Positions 1 through 6,367 of a stretch of 7,316 bases of DNA are shown here, one piece after another. Each line of letters starts with the position of its first letter. Within the stretch, counting starts at the first letter, position 1. The stretch spans positions 926 through 8,241 of the forward strand of contig CALMOO010000034.1 of assembly GCA_937871705.1 (NCBI GenBank), given 5' to 3'. The translations under genes and the position numbers were made by a program. The notes under the pieces were generated by a model. It was not told the origin of the DNA. It worked only from the letters and a program-made list of their open reading frames with translations, and searched no databases. This stretch comes from an uncultured Hymenobacter sp. Its GTDB lineage: Bacteria > Bacteroidota > Bacteroidia > Cytophagales > Hymenobacteraceae.

Positions 1-944
1 ACATGGACGTGACGGCGCCCTACATGGAAGAGCCCGGCATGGACATTCCGGCTCTCAACACCGTGAAAGGCCCCGAAGACGCGGCCGCGTCCACCAAGTT
101 CTGGGCCGATAAGGGCTGCACCTCGTTCAAGATGTACATGCACGCCACCCGCGCCGACCTCGCCGCCGTGGTGCGCGAGGCCCACGCCCGCCACCTCAAA
201 GTAACCGGCCACCTCTGCGCCATCAACTACCGCGAGGCGGCCGAAATTGGCATCGACAACCTGGAGCACGGCTTCATGGCCAGCTCCGATTTTTTGGCCG
301 GCAAAGCCGCCGATGCCTGCGACTACCCTGCCGCCCACCAAGCCTTGCAGCGCCTGCCCGCCGGCAGCCCGGCCATGGCCGACCTCATTAAGTATCTCAT
401 TAGCAAGAACGTGGCGCTCACTTCCACGCTGCCCGTATTCGAGCCCTACACGGGCCGCGAGGTGGTGCTGGGCGGCGGCCTGAGCGCGCTCATTCCGCAG
501 CTGCAAGCCCGCGAAACTGCCACCTGGCAAGCCAACCAGGGCAAGGACACGGCCAGCGTGGCGCTCTTCAAAAAGGAGCAGGGCTGGGAAAAGCAGTTCT
601 ACGACGCGGGCGGCCTGCTCGTGGCCGGCACCGACCCTACCGGCGCGGGCCGCACCATCGCGGGCTATGCCAACCGCCGCCAGGTGGAGCTACTGGTGGA
701 AGGCGGCTTCACGCCGCTGCAAGCTATCAAAATCTGCACCCTCAACGGCGCCAAGTACCTGGGCCGCGACCGCGAAATCGGCACCATCGAGGCCGGCAAG
801 CGGGCCGATTTGGTGCTCATCAACGGCGACCCGGAAAAGGACATTCACCAGCTCCGCCAAATGGAAATCGTGTTTAAGCAGGGGGTAGGGTTCGATTCGC
901 CCAAGCTGTTTGAGTCGATGAAGGAGAAAGTAGGACTCAATTGA
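1..944 (+). CDS. Amidohydrolase family protein, C-terminal part (cut by the left edge)
   Basis: This is the C-terminal 313 or so residues of a metal-dependent hydrolase of the amidohydrolase superfamily, closest in style to the imidazolonepropionase/prolidase-like group (COG1228 type). Counting from the ATG at position 3, visible metal-site elements are the Lys of SFKMYM (residue 43, the usual carboxylated lysine position), the His of TGHL (70), the His of NLEHG (89) and the Asp of AGTDPTG (211). The family's closing segment, GTIEAGKRADLVLINGDP, follows at 260-277. The N-terminal HxH motif and any signal peptide lie before the window, so the ATG at 3 is almost certainly internal. The stop is TGA at 942-944. 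Substrate cannot be told from sequence; family members cleave cyclic amides or dipeptides, and many are exported. A copy of GGGGGTAGGG lies inside the gene at 881-890, encoding part of KQGVGF. No convincing terminator follows. Confidence 0.88.
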   Translation, partial: MDVTAPYMEEPGMDIPALNTVKGPEDAAASTKFWADKGCTSFKMYMHATRADLAAVVREAHARHLKVTGHLCAINYREAAEIGIDNLEHGFMASSDFLAGKAADACDYPAAHQALQRLPAGSPAMADLIKYLISKNVALTSTLPVFEPYTGREVVLGGGLSALIPQLQARETATWQANQGKDTASVALFKKEQGWEKQFYDAGGLLVAGTDPTGAGRTIAGYANRRQVELLVEGGFTPLQAIKICTLNGAKYLGRDREIGTIEAGKRADLVLINGDPEKDIHQLRQMEIVFKQGVGFDSPKLFESMKEKVGLN

Positions 945-1211
945 GCTTTAAAAATCAATGGCTTAGCTAATCGTGCCGGGGTAAATAGAAAGAGCAAAAA
1001 AAACTGAAAGAAAACTGTGCTGAACGGCAACGAGTAAGCTGCTAGCTACTGTCGCGCTGCCAAATATTGTACAGTCGGCCACGGGTCCTTTCCGTAAGCT
1101 TAAGTAGACTTTCGTGGTGAACGCAGCGGCCGAGCGTGTTTTAGCGCGGCTCGCTGCCAAAGCCAAACGCAGGCAGGCTACCGCTCACCCCTCACTTATT
1201 CCCCAAAAGCT

Positions 1212-2135
1212 ATGATTCTTCGCCTTGACGAATTGGCAATTGACTTGCCAAAACCCAAACACCCTTCGGCCAACGATGCAGCGGCCATCCAGGAGCTGCT
1301 CGGCGGCAAGTTTGGCGAGATGAGCACGCTGATGAACTACACGTTCCAGTCGTTCAACTTTCGGGGGCGTGAGCGCCTACGGCCGTTCTACGCGCTTACC
1401 TCGGCCATTGGCGCCGAAGAGTATTCGCACATTGAAGCGGTAACGTATGCCATTAACCTGCTGCTGACTGGCACCACCCAGCGGGGCACCGACCCGGTGC
1501 CCGGCCCGCTGGCTGGCGCCGCCGATGCCCGCAATACCTACCACTTTCTGGCCAGCGGCCAGGCCGCCCTCCCCTTCGACTCGATGGGCAACCCCTGGAC
1601 CGGCCAGTACGTGACCGCCTCGGGCAACCTGCGTCTCGACTTGCTGCACAACTTCTTCCTGGAATGCGGCGCCCGAGCCAATAAGATTCGCGCCTACGAA
1701 ACCGTAACCGACCCCTGCGCCCGCACCATGATTGGCTACCTGCTGGTGCGTGGCGGCCTGCACGTATATGCCTACGCTAAAGCGCTGGAAGTCATTACCG
1801 GCGTTGATGTAAAGCGCATCATGCCCGTGCCCAACCTGTCGAACGCCAAGTTTCCCGAAGCGCGCAAGTTCATGGAGCACGGCCTGCACCGCGAACTCTA
1901 CACGTTCTCGCCCAATGCTTATAAAGAAGCCGGCTTTATCTGGAACGGCAAGCACCCCGAAGACGGCTCGGAGCTGATTGTGAAGGAAGGCGCCATCAAA
2001 GGCGTGCCCTACCCCGTGCTTGAGGAGGAGCCCCAGCTGAACTCGCCCGGCGAGGATGACTTTGACCCCGAAATGTTCAAGGACATCGCCAAGAAGCTGG
2101 GCCTGGCCAACGAGTGGAAGCAACGCCACGGCTAA
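1212..2135 (+). CDS. Manganese catalase (non-haem, di-manganese)
   Basis: A complete 307-residue protein of the Mn-catalase family, a ferritin-like four-helix bundle that converts hydrogen peroxide to water and oxygen at a di-manganese centre in the cytoplasm. Candidate metal ligands sit in family positions: Glu36 in GGKFGEMSTLMNY, Glu70 and His73 in AEEYSHIE, Glu151 in FFLECGAR and His184 in GGLHVYAYA. The spacing (34, 3, 78 and 33 residues) nearly matches the ligands known for the Lactobacillus plantarum enzyme (35, 66, 69, 148, 181). The C-terminus has an acidic stretch (EEEPQLNSPGEDDFDPE, 271-287) typical of the longer members. ATG at 1212 is chosen because LDELAID and the helix-1 region follow directly, as expected for the family. 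No Shine-Dalgarno sequence precedes it, which is normal for Bacteroidota. The gene stands alone: the amidohydrolase ends 267 bases upstream and a strong terminator begins 24 bases after the stop. Confidence 0.95.
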   Translation: MILRLDELAIDLPKPKHPSANDAAAIQELLGGKFGEMSTLMNYTFQSFNFRGRERLRPFYALTSAIGAEEYSHIEAVTYAINLLLTGTTQRGTDPVPGPLAGAADARNTYHFLASGQAALPFDSMGNPWTGQYVTASGNLRLDLLHNFFLECGARANKIRAYETVTDPCARTMIGYLLVRGGLHVYAYAKALEVITGVDVKRIMPVPNLSNAKFPEARKFMEHGLHRELYTFSPNAYKEAGFIWNGKHPEDGSELIVKEGAIKGVPYPVLEEEPQLNSPGEDDFDPEMFKDIAKKLGLANEWKQRHG

Positions 2136-2159
2136 GCCATTTGCGCATTACCCGAATAA

Positions 2160-2200
2160 AAAAGCCTCTGTCGCGTGCACTACACGCGGCAGAGGCTTTT
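2160..2200. terminator. Intrinsic terminator, probably bidirectional
   Basis: An 18-bp stem (2160-2177 with 2183-2200) with one T-G wobble encloses a 5-base loop (CACTA). The stem base is an A run on the left (AAAAGCCTCTG) and a T run on the right (CAGAGGCTTTT), so it can end transcription in both directions. It lies between the Mn-catalase stop at 2135 and the end of the convergent membrane-protein gene at 2252, which is where a shared terminator is expected. Confidence 0.88.
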
Positions 2201-2210
2201 GCTTTGGAAA

Positions 2211-2220
2211 GGGGGTAGGG
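2211..2220 (+). repeat. Spacer copy of the GGGGGTAGGG motif
   Basis: One exact copy of the recurrent G-rich decamer, lying 11 bases beyond the terminator stem in the convergent spacer. Other exact octamer (GGGGGTAG) copies on the plus strand begin at 881, 3274, 4020, 4290, 4462, 5265 and 6155. Reverse-complement copies begin at 4491 and 5290. Function unknown. Confidence 0.6.
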
Positions 2221-2251
2221 ACCGTGCCCTCCGCGAGAATATCACTTCTAC

Positions 2252-2662
2252 TTAAGCTGCGTCGGGCCCCGAGGTATCGCTGATGGCGTTGAGCACATTG
2301 GGCACCACGCCCCAAAAGATGGCCATGTTGCGCGCGGCGCGTGGCTCGGCGGGCAGCAAGTAGCTCAAGGCCAGGAGCGTTGTGCCGCCTACCTGCCCAA
2401 TGCGCACGTGCGTGCGAAAGCTGATGAGCGGCCAGATGCCCGTTGGGAATCGCGTAATGCAGCCTACTGCGCCTTCGCCCAAATGAGCTAGCAAAATGGC
2501 CGCGGCCGGCTTACTACGCTTCGCCGCCCAAATAGCGCAGCCCAGCATAATGGGCAGCAACAGCCGGTCGATATAAGCGTGGGCGCGGGGCGAGACCAAG
2601 TCGTTTGCGCGGCGCGGCCTGGGCGCGCCCAGCGGCTCGGGGAGGGGTAGGGGCGTTTTCAT
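2252..2662 (-). CDS. Small membrane protein of unknown function
   Basis: A 136-residue protein I do not recognise. The first 30 or so residues are rich in Pro and Arg and probably cytoplasmic or disordered. Hydrophobic stretches follow at about 34-47 (LLLPIMLGCAIWAA), 53-70, 89-103 (GGTTLLALSYLLP region) and 113-127 (MAIFWGVVPNVLNA), suggesting three or four short membrane segments. RFPTGIWPLISFRTH (71-85) is a polar, aromatic loop. The architecture is loosely like small SPW-repeat-type membrane proteins, but I cannot assign it to that family. The ATG at 2660-2662 is the only good start; the codons just after it contain a near copy of the G-rich motif on the opposite strand (CCCCTACCCC, encoding PLP). 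The gene converges on Mn catalase across the bidirectional terminator. Upstream lies a 34-base-arm hairpin separating it from selO, so it is probably transcribed on its own. Reality of the gene is supported by the coherent hydrophobic pattern. Confidence 0.68.
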   Translation of the reverse strand: MKTPLPLPEPLGAPRPRRANDLVSPRAHAYIDRLLLPIMLGCAIWAAKRSKPAAAILLAHLGEGAVGCITRFPTGIWPLISFRTHVRIGQVGGTTLLALSYLLPAEPRAARNMAIFWGVVPNVLNAISDTSGPDAA

Positions 2663-2721
2663 GAAAGGAAGAATGCGCTGTGTTCTTTAATGATTCGTAT
2701 TACTTCGACCTGTCTGTTATG

Positions 2722-2810
2722 TCTGTCCTGCTGAGCTTGCGAAGCATCTTCTCACGTTCGAACGACTTGTTCTAGTGTGAGAAGATGCTTCGCAGGCTCA
2801 GCAGGACAGA
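2722..2810. repeat. Intergenic hairpin repeat, 34-base arms
   Basis: Arms 2722-2755 and 2777-2810 are reverse complements over all 34 bases except one T-G pair, which still pairs as a wobble in RNA. The arm reads TCTGTCCTGCTGAGC at its outer end and GCATCTTCTCAC at its inner end. The 21-base loop (2756-2776) begins with the palindrome GTTCGAAC. It lies 15 bases past the selO stop and 59 bases before the membrane-protein start, so it could also end selO transcription, although there is no clean T run. The arm resembles CTGAGC...GAAG...CTTCTCAC repeats that I recall as dispersed in Hymenobacter-type genomes; that match is from memory, not a search. It could be a non-autonomous mobile remnant or a REP-like element. 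Confidence 0.85.
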
Positions 2811-2825
2811 TGTTCTTTCAATTGC

Positions 2826-4427
2826 TTAGGAGCTGCAAGAAAGCGTGGCGCAGCCCGGCTTGTCGCTGGCCCAGTCGGGCCGCTTGGCGGCCAACTCGTC
2901 GTGCTCTGGCTGCTCGGCAAAGGGCGTTTTCAGCACTTTAAACAACGTTTCGAGTACCGATAAATCGCCAGCTTCGGCGGCCTCAATGGCTTGCTGAGCC
3001 AGGTAGTTGCGCAGCACGTACTTCGGATTAGCGCGCAACATGCCCTCGTGGATGGCCTCGGGGCTCGCCGACTCCTGCCGCAGGCGCAGCGTGTAGCGGT
3101 GCAGCCAATCCAGCAGAGCCAGGTTGGCGGCGGGTTCGCCCGGATAAGCGGCTTTATCGAGTAGCTCACCATAAAGCGCGTCTTCATTGCCTGAGGCGGC
3201 CAGCAGCGCCGGAGCCAGGTGCGAGAGCTGCCGGAAGAAAATCGTCATGTCAACCCCACTTTCGGCCAGGGCGGGGGGTAGGGCTTCGGTCAGGGCGCGG
3301 TCCTTGGCGTCGTCTTGCGCGCTCAGGCCGAGCTTGCCCAGCATCAGCGCGTGCTGGGTGGTAGCCAGGGTTTCGGCATACACGTCGAGGGCCGGGCGCA
3401 GCACCTGCGTATCGGCCACCAGCGGTGTCAGGGCCTGGGCCAGCGCCATGAGGTTCCACATGGCCACGCGCGGCTGCTGGCCAAAGGCGTAGCGCCGCGA
3501 GCCAAAATCGGTGGTGTTAGGCGTCCAGTCGGGGTCGTAGGGCTCGAGCCAGCCGTAGGGGCCGTAATCGATGGTGAGCCCCAGAATGGACATATTATCG
3601 GTGTTCATGACGCCGTGCACGAAGCCCACCGTCATCCAGTGCGCCACCATCACGGCCGTGCGCCGCGCTATTTCCTCAAACCAGCGCACGTACACCTCGG
3701 GCGAGGGCGCGCCCAATTCTAGGTAGTGGTGCCGAATGGTGTAGTCGGCCAGCGCCCGCAGGTTGTCGAGCTCGCCACTGGCCAGCATTATCTGGAAATT
3801 ACCAAACCGAATAAACGTAGGCGCCACCCGCGCCACGATGGCGCCCGGCTCGCCTTGGGCATTGCCGTCGTAAAACATGTCGCGCACCACCGTGTCGCCG
3901 GTGCTCACCAGGCTCAGCGCCCGCGTGGTGGGCACGCCGAGGTAGTGCATGGCCTCGCTGCACAAAAACTCGCGCAAGGAGGAGCGTAGCACCGCCCGGC
4001 CATCGGCGCGGCGCGAGAAGGGGGTAGGGCCGGCGCCCTTCAGCTGAATTTCCCAGCGCGAGCCGTCCACGGCCGGCACCTGGCCCAGCGAAATAGCCCG
4101 GCCATCGCCGAGCTGCCCCGCCCAGTTGCCAAACTGGTGCCCGCCGTAGCGCGCCGCAAACGGCTTCATGCTGGGCGTAAGGATGTTGCCGGCCAGAATG
4201 GCCACCGCCGCGCCGCGCTCGGCCGGCTTGGCCAAGCCCAGAAACTCGCCCAGCTCCTCGGCCCAGGCCAGCAGCTTGGGGTCGCGCACGGGGGTAGGCG
4301 CCACCCGCGCGTAGCAGTAGCCCGGCACCTGGCGCGAGCCGCGGTTGCCGGATATTTCGCCGCGCAGCTCGTCTACAAAAGGGTTTTCAAAAGTGGCTTC
4401 GTCAAGCTGGGGGGCAGTTAAAGTCAT
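2826..4427 (-). CDS. selO: Protein adenylyltransferase SelO (YdiU/UPF0061 family)
   Basis: SelO is a pseudokinase that binds ATP in a flipped orientation and transfers AMP to Ser, Thr or Tyr of target proteins; in E. coli it is linked to redox control and glutathionylation. From the ATG the protein is 533 residues. Family signatures are clear: ARYGGHQFGNWAGQLGDGRA near 92-111, QLKGAGPTPFSR with Lys130, SLREFLCSEAM with Glu153, HGVMNTDNMS with Asp277 and Asn278, and IDYGPYG with Asp287. These match the catalytic Lys, Glu, Asp, Asn and Asp described for Pseudomonas syringae SelO, at consistent spacing. The C-terminus is PGCATLSCSS. Its last Cys (531) occupies the position of selenocysteine in eukaryotic homologues, and Cys526 could be its redox partner. 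A GTG at 4430 directly precedes the ATG at 4427; the ATG is preferred. Three copies of the G-rich motif lie inside the gene (near 3274, 4020 and 4290). A motif hairpin precedes the start and the 34-base-arm repeat follows the stop. Confidence 0.97.
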   Translation of the reverse strand: MTLTAPQLDEATFENPFVDELRGEISGNRGSRQVPGYCYARVAPTPVRDPKLLAWAEELGEFLGLAKPAERGAAVAILAGNILTPSMKPFAARYGGHQFGNWAGQLGDGRAISLGQVPAVDGSRWEIQLKGAGPTPFSRRADGRAVLRSSLREFLCSEAMHYLGVPTTRALSLVSTGDTVVRDMFYDGNAQGEPGAIVARVAPTFIRFGNFQIMLASGELDNLRALADYTIRHHYLELGAPSPEVYVRWFEEIARRTAVMVAHWMTVGFVHGVMNTDNMSILGLTIDYGPYGWLEPYDPDWTPNTTDFGSRRYAFGQQPRVAMWNLMALAQALTPLVADTQVLRPALDVYAETLATTQHALMLGKLGLSAQDDAKDRALTEALPPALAESGVDMTIFFRQLSHLAPALLAASGNEDALYGELLDKAAYPGEPAANLALLDWLHRYTLRLRQESASPEAIHEGMLRANPKYVLRNYLAQQAIEAAEAGDLSVLETLFKVLKTPFAEQPEHDELAAKRPDWASDKPGCATLSCSS

Positions 4428-4458
4428 CACTACGTCGCGAGGTCGGATTGAAAAGAAA

Positions 4459-4501
4459 GAGGGGGGTAGAACCCGCCCGCCGGCATGGCCCTACCCCCTC
4501 C
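4459..4501. repeat. Inverted pair of the GGGGGTAG motif upstream of selO
   Basis: GAGGGGGGTAG (4459-4469) faces CTACCCCCTC (4491-4500), giving a 10-bp stem with one extra G and a 21-base loop. It lies 32 bases before the selO ATG on the minus strand, inside the 156-base spacer after the 225-residue gene, so it would fall in the selO leader if transcription begins upstream. No T run follows on either strand, so a simple terminator is unlikely. A leader structure, a protein-binding site or a mobile repeat are all possible. Confidence 0.6.
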
Positions 4502-4583
4502 AAACGGCCCGCGCGTCCGCTTGTTTCGGCGGAGCTTACTAGCAAAGTGCCTTAGCAGCACCCAGCGCACTGGTTGCTATATG

Positions 4584-5261
4584 CTATTGAGCGGGCAGCG
4601 TCGCCTCGTAGGTATCGGCAAATTTGAAGTCTTCCAGCCAATAATCCGAGCTAATGATGTCGTATACCACGCTGTCAGCCGTCTTTTCGCTCGGCGTTAG
4701 CTGCCAGAGAATGTGCGTAGCCTCGGCAAAATCGCCGCCCGCCAGCTGGGTGCCAAATAGGCGGTGGAGCAGCGCCCTATCCGACAAGCCCGGCGCGAGC
4801 AGGCGCAGCAGCGCGGCGGCCGGCTCTTGGTCGAAGACGGTCAGGTCGGCCGGGTCGGCGGCCGTGATTTTGACCTTAAACTCTACCGCCTGCGGGTGCG
4901 GAAATTTGCCGTTGTAGGCTTCGTAGAGCAGCTGGGTGGCGTTGAAAAAGCCTTTGTGCAGCTCAAAATTGGGGTTTTCTTCCCAGAGCTTTTCGGTTTG
5001 CAGCTGGTGGGCCAGCTGGTCGATTTGCCCTTCCTTGAGCTGGTCGGCAAACAAGTAATTGAGCACCAGGCTGGCCGCCTCGGCGGGCTCCTGGTCGGTG
5101 AGGGCCATTTGGCACATCTCCTTGAGCTCGGCCGGGGCAATAGCTTCGGGGTTATCGTAGTCTACTTTGGCCAGTAGCGCCTTGTAGTCGGCTGCTTGCC
5201 AAGCGTTAGGCAGTTCGGAGAGGTGCTGGAAGGAAAGCCGTTCGACGGTGAAAGTTGACAT
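4584..5261 (-). CDS. Uncharacterised soluble protein (225 residues)
   Basis: I do not recognise this protein. It begins MSTFTVERLSFQHLSELPNAW and has no signal peptide or membrane segment, so it is probably cytoplasmic. It is acidic and apparently mostly helical. A run of amphipathic helices spans about 44-118, including ELKEMCQMALTDQEPAEAAS and LNYLFADQLKEGQIDQLAHQ. The short strand-like VEFKVKITAAD (126-136) follows, then another helical part (148-190) with LLRLLAPGLSDRALLHRLFG. Near the end is VVYDIISSDYWLEDFKF (198-214). Codon use matches its neighbours, and the coherent amphipathic pattern argues for a real gene. The ATG at 5259-5261 is the natural start, with CCTACCCCCC just 2 bases upstream in place of a ribosome binding site. 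The DUF72 gene ends 140 bases upstream on the same strand and selO starts 156 bases downstream, so co-transcription is possible but not shown. Confidence 0.8.
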   Translation of the reverse strand: MSTFTVERLSFQHLSELPNAWQAADYKALLAKVDYDNPEAIAPAELKEMCQMALTDQEPAEAASLVLNYLFADQLKEGQIDQLAHQLQTEKLWEENPNFELHKGFFNATQLLYEAYNGKFPHPQAVEFKVKITAADPADLTVFDQEPAAALLRLLAPGLSDRALLHRLFGTQLAGGDFAEATHILWQLTPSEKTADSVVYDIISSDYWLEDFKFADTYEATLPAQ

Positions 5262-5263
5262 CA

Positions 5264-5298
5264 GGGGGGTAGGGACGCTAAGTAGTCGCCTACCCCCC
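5264..5298. repeat. Perfect inverted pair of GGGGGGTAGG next to a start codon
   Basis: GGGGGGTAGG (5264-5273) and CCTACCCCCC (5289-5298) form a perfect 10-bp stem around a 15-base loop. On the minus strand the stem ends only 2 bases before the ATG of the 225-residue gene, where it could hide the start codon region in RNA. The position fits a leader regulatory structure better than a terminator, as no T run follows in the direction of the gene. It may equally be an insertion-type repeat. Confidence 0.65.
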
Positions 5299-5401
5299 GT
5301 TTACGCACGAAGCCTCACAAGAACCGAAATGACCGAGGCAAAATGGGTTTCAGCCACCAGCGCCGCCGTCTACTCTAGTCGGCAAGCGGAAAGAAGCCCA
5401 C

Positions 5402-6142
5402 TCACGCACCCAGCAGCGCCTGCATCTGCCGGGCGTTGTGCACGCCCACGCCGCCAATACCATTGTTGAAATACAAAAACACCTGCTGCACACCCTGCGC
5501 CGCCTTTATTTCCTCGGCAATGCGGGCCAAGAACTCCTCGCTGTACGACGACTTATACAACTCGGGCACGCCGTGAAATCGGTAGTACAGCACCGCCGTG
5601 TTGGCCACTACCTCGTCGGGCAGCTCCAAGGGCGGAGGGTAGCTTTGGCCCACGAAGGCAATGCCGTGCCGCGTGAGCAGGCGCTGCGGCTCGGCCTCCC
5701 ACCAGCTAGGGTGGCGAAACTCGACTACGTTGGTAAACGTCGGGTCGAGGCTATCGACCAGACGCTGGGCCAGCTCGTCGGTGTACGCGGCTTTGGGTGG
5801 CAGTTGGAACAGCACCGGGCCCAGCTTTTCGCGCAGCCCTTCGCGCACCGTGCCGTAAAAATCGGTCAGAATGGGCTGGGCCTCAGCGTTGAATTTCTTA
5901 TAATGCGTCACCATACGCGGCGCCTTTACCGCAAACTGGTAGTCGGCCGGGCTTTGGTCGTACCAGGTTTCAAACGACTTCAGCGTCGGCATTCGGTAGA
6001 AGGTGACGTTCAGCTCCAGGGTGTTGAACTGCGAGCAGTAGTAGGCAAGCCACTTGCGCGGCGGCAGCTCGGGCGGGTAGAACACGCCCTTCCAGTCGCG
6101 AAACGAAAAGCCGGAGCAGCCGATGTGGTAGGAGGGAGGCAT
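5402..6142 (-). CDS. DUF72 domain-containing protein (YecE-like)
   Basis: A complete 246-residue member of the DUF72 family (E. coli YecE type), predicted to be a cytoplasmic TIM barrel. Family motifs run in order: IGCSGFSFRDWKGVFYP (7-23), FNTLELNVTFYRMP (39-52), FAVKAPRMVTHYKKF (70-84), LGPVLFQLPP (107-116), VVEFRHPSWW (139-148), YYRFHG (186-191) and FLYFNNGIGGVGVHNA (222-237). Length is usual for the family. The biochemical role is not established; similarity of fold to sugar-phosphate isomerase/AP-endonuclease-type barrels has been noted, but no reaction should be inferred. The ATG at 6140-6142 directly precedes the first family motif. A CCTACCCCC motif copy lies 12 bases before the start. 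The gene is divergent from the dioxygenase gene across a 225-base spacer and lies 140 bases before the 225-residue gene on the same strand. Confidence 0.95.
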   Translation of the reverse strand: MPPSYHIGCSGFSFRDWKGVFYPPELPPRKWLAYYCSQFNTLELNVTFYRMPTLKSFETWYDQSPADYQFAVKAPRMVTHYKKFNAEAQPILTDFYGTVREGLREKLGPVLFQLPPKAAYTDELAQRLVDSLDPTFTNVVEFRHPSWWEAEPQRLLTRHGIAFVGQSYPPPLELPDEVVANTAVLYYRFHGVPELYKSSYSEEFLARIAEEIKAAQGVQQVFLYFNNGIGGVGVHNARQMQALLGA

Positions 6143-6154
6143 AGCAAAAAGCGA

Positions 6155-6163
6155 GGGGGTAGG
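6155..6163 (+). repeat. Spacer copy of GGGGGTAGG in the leader of the DUF72 gene
   Basis: A single copy, read as CCTACCCCC on the DUF72 coding strand, 12 bases before its ATG. It matches the leader positions of the copies before the 225-residue gene and selO. Unlike those, it has no inverted partner. The rest of the 225-base divergent spacer (6143-6367) should hold both promoters, but I could not find a convincing Bacteroidota -33/-7 pair. Confidence 0.5.
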
Positions 6164-6367
6164 CGCCTGCCCCAGAAGCAGGACTAGCAGCCAACTACGT
6201 TGTCGGTATGCTTGAGTTTAGTTGGGCAAGCGCGGGCAAATAGCCAATTAGCTGGCACCAAAGACCCACAAAATTCGTACGCAAAGAACTGTCGGCTGGC
6301 TTGGTAGCGCCGCTCGTTGGGGCGTGGGCGGGCTGTGAAACAGACAACTATCTACCTGCTAATCGAG

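Noticed and set aside
945..1211. Spacer between amidohydrolase and Mn catalase, searched for a promoter, small gene or RNA
   Set aside because: TAGACTTTCG at 1105-1114 loosely resembles a Bacteroidota -7 box, but no TTTG lies at the right distance. Short stems such as CGAGC/GCTCG are too weak to call.
1377..2129. Long open frame of 250 codons on the minus strand opposite Mn catalase
   Set aside because: It lies wholly antisense to a gene with clear family motifs. Its translation is rich in Gly, Val, Ala, His and Gln with no recognisable domain, which is typical of a GC-rich mirror frame.
4550..4583. Possible terminator after the 225-residue gene (AGTGC/GCACT stem)
   Set aside because: Only a 5-bp stem with a large loop and three T residues after it, not above chance.
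5438..6187. Open frame of 249 codons on the plus strand opposite the DUF72 gene
   Set aside because: Antisense to a well-supported DUF72 gene, low-complexity Arg/His/Gln/Val composition, no family motif.
6207..6214. TATGCTTG as a -7 box for the dioxygenase gene
   Set aside because: It is close to the TAnnTTTG consensus, but no -33 TTTG or TTG sits about 19 bases upstream.
6317..6367. Upstream extension of the dioxygenase frame from TTG (6317) or GTG (6335)
   Set aside because: The added residues look like translated spacer, and an ATG at 6368 gives a normal family length.
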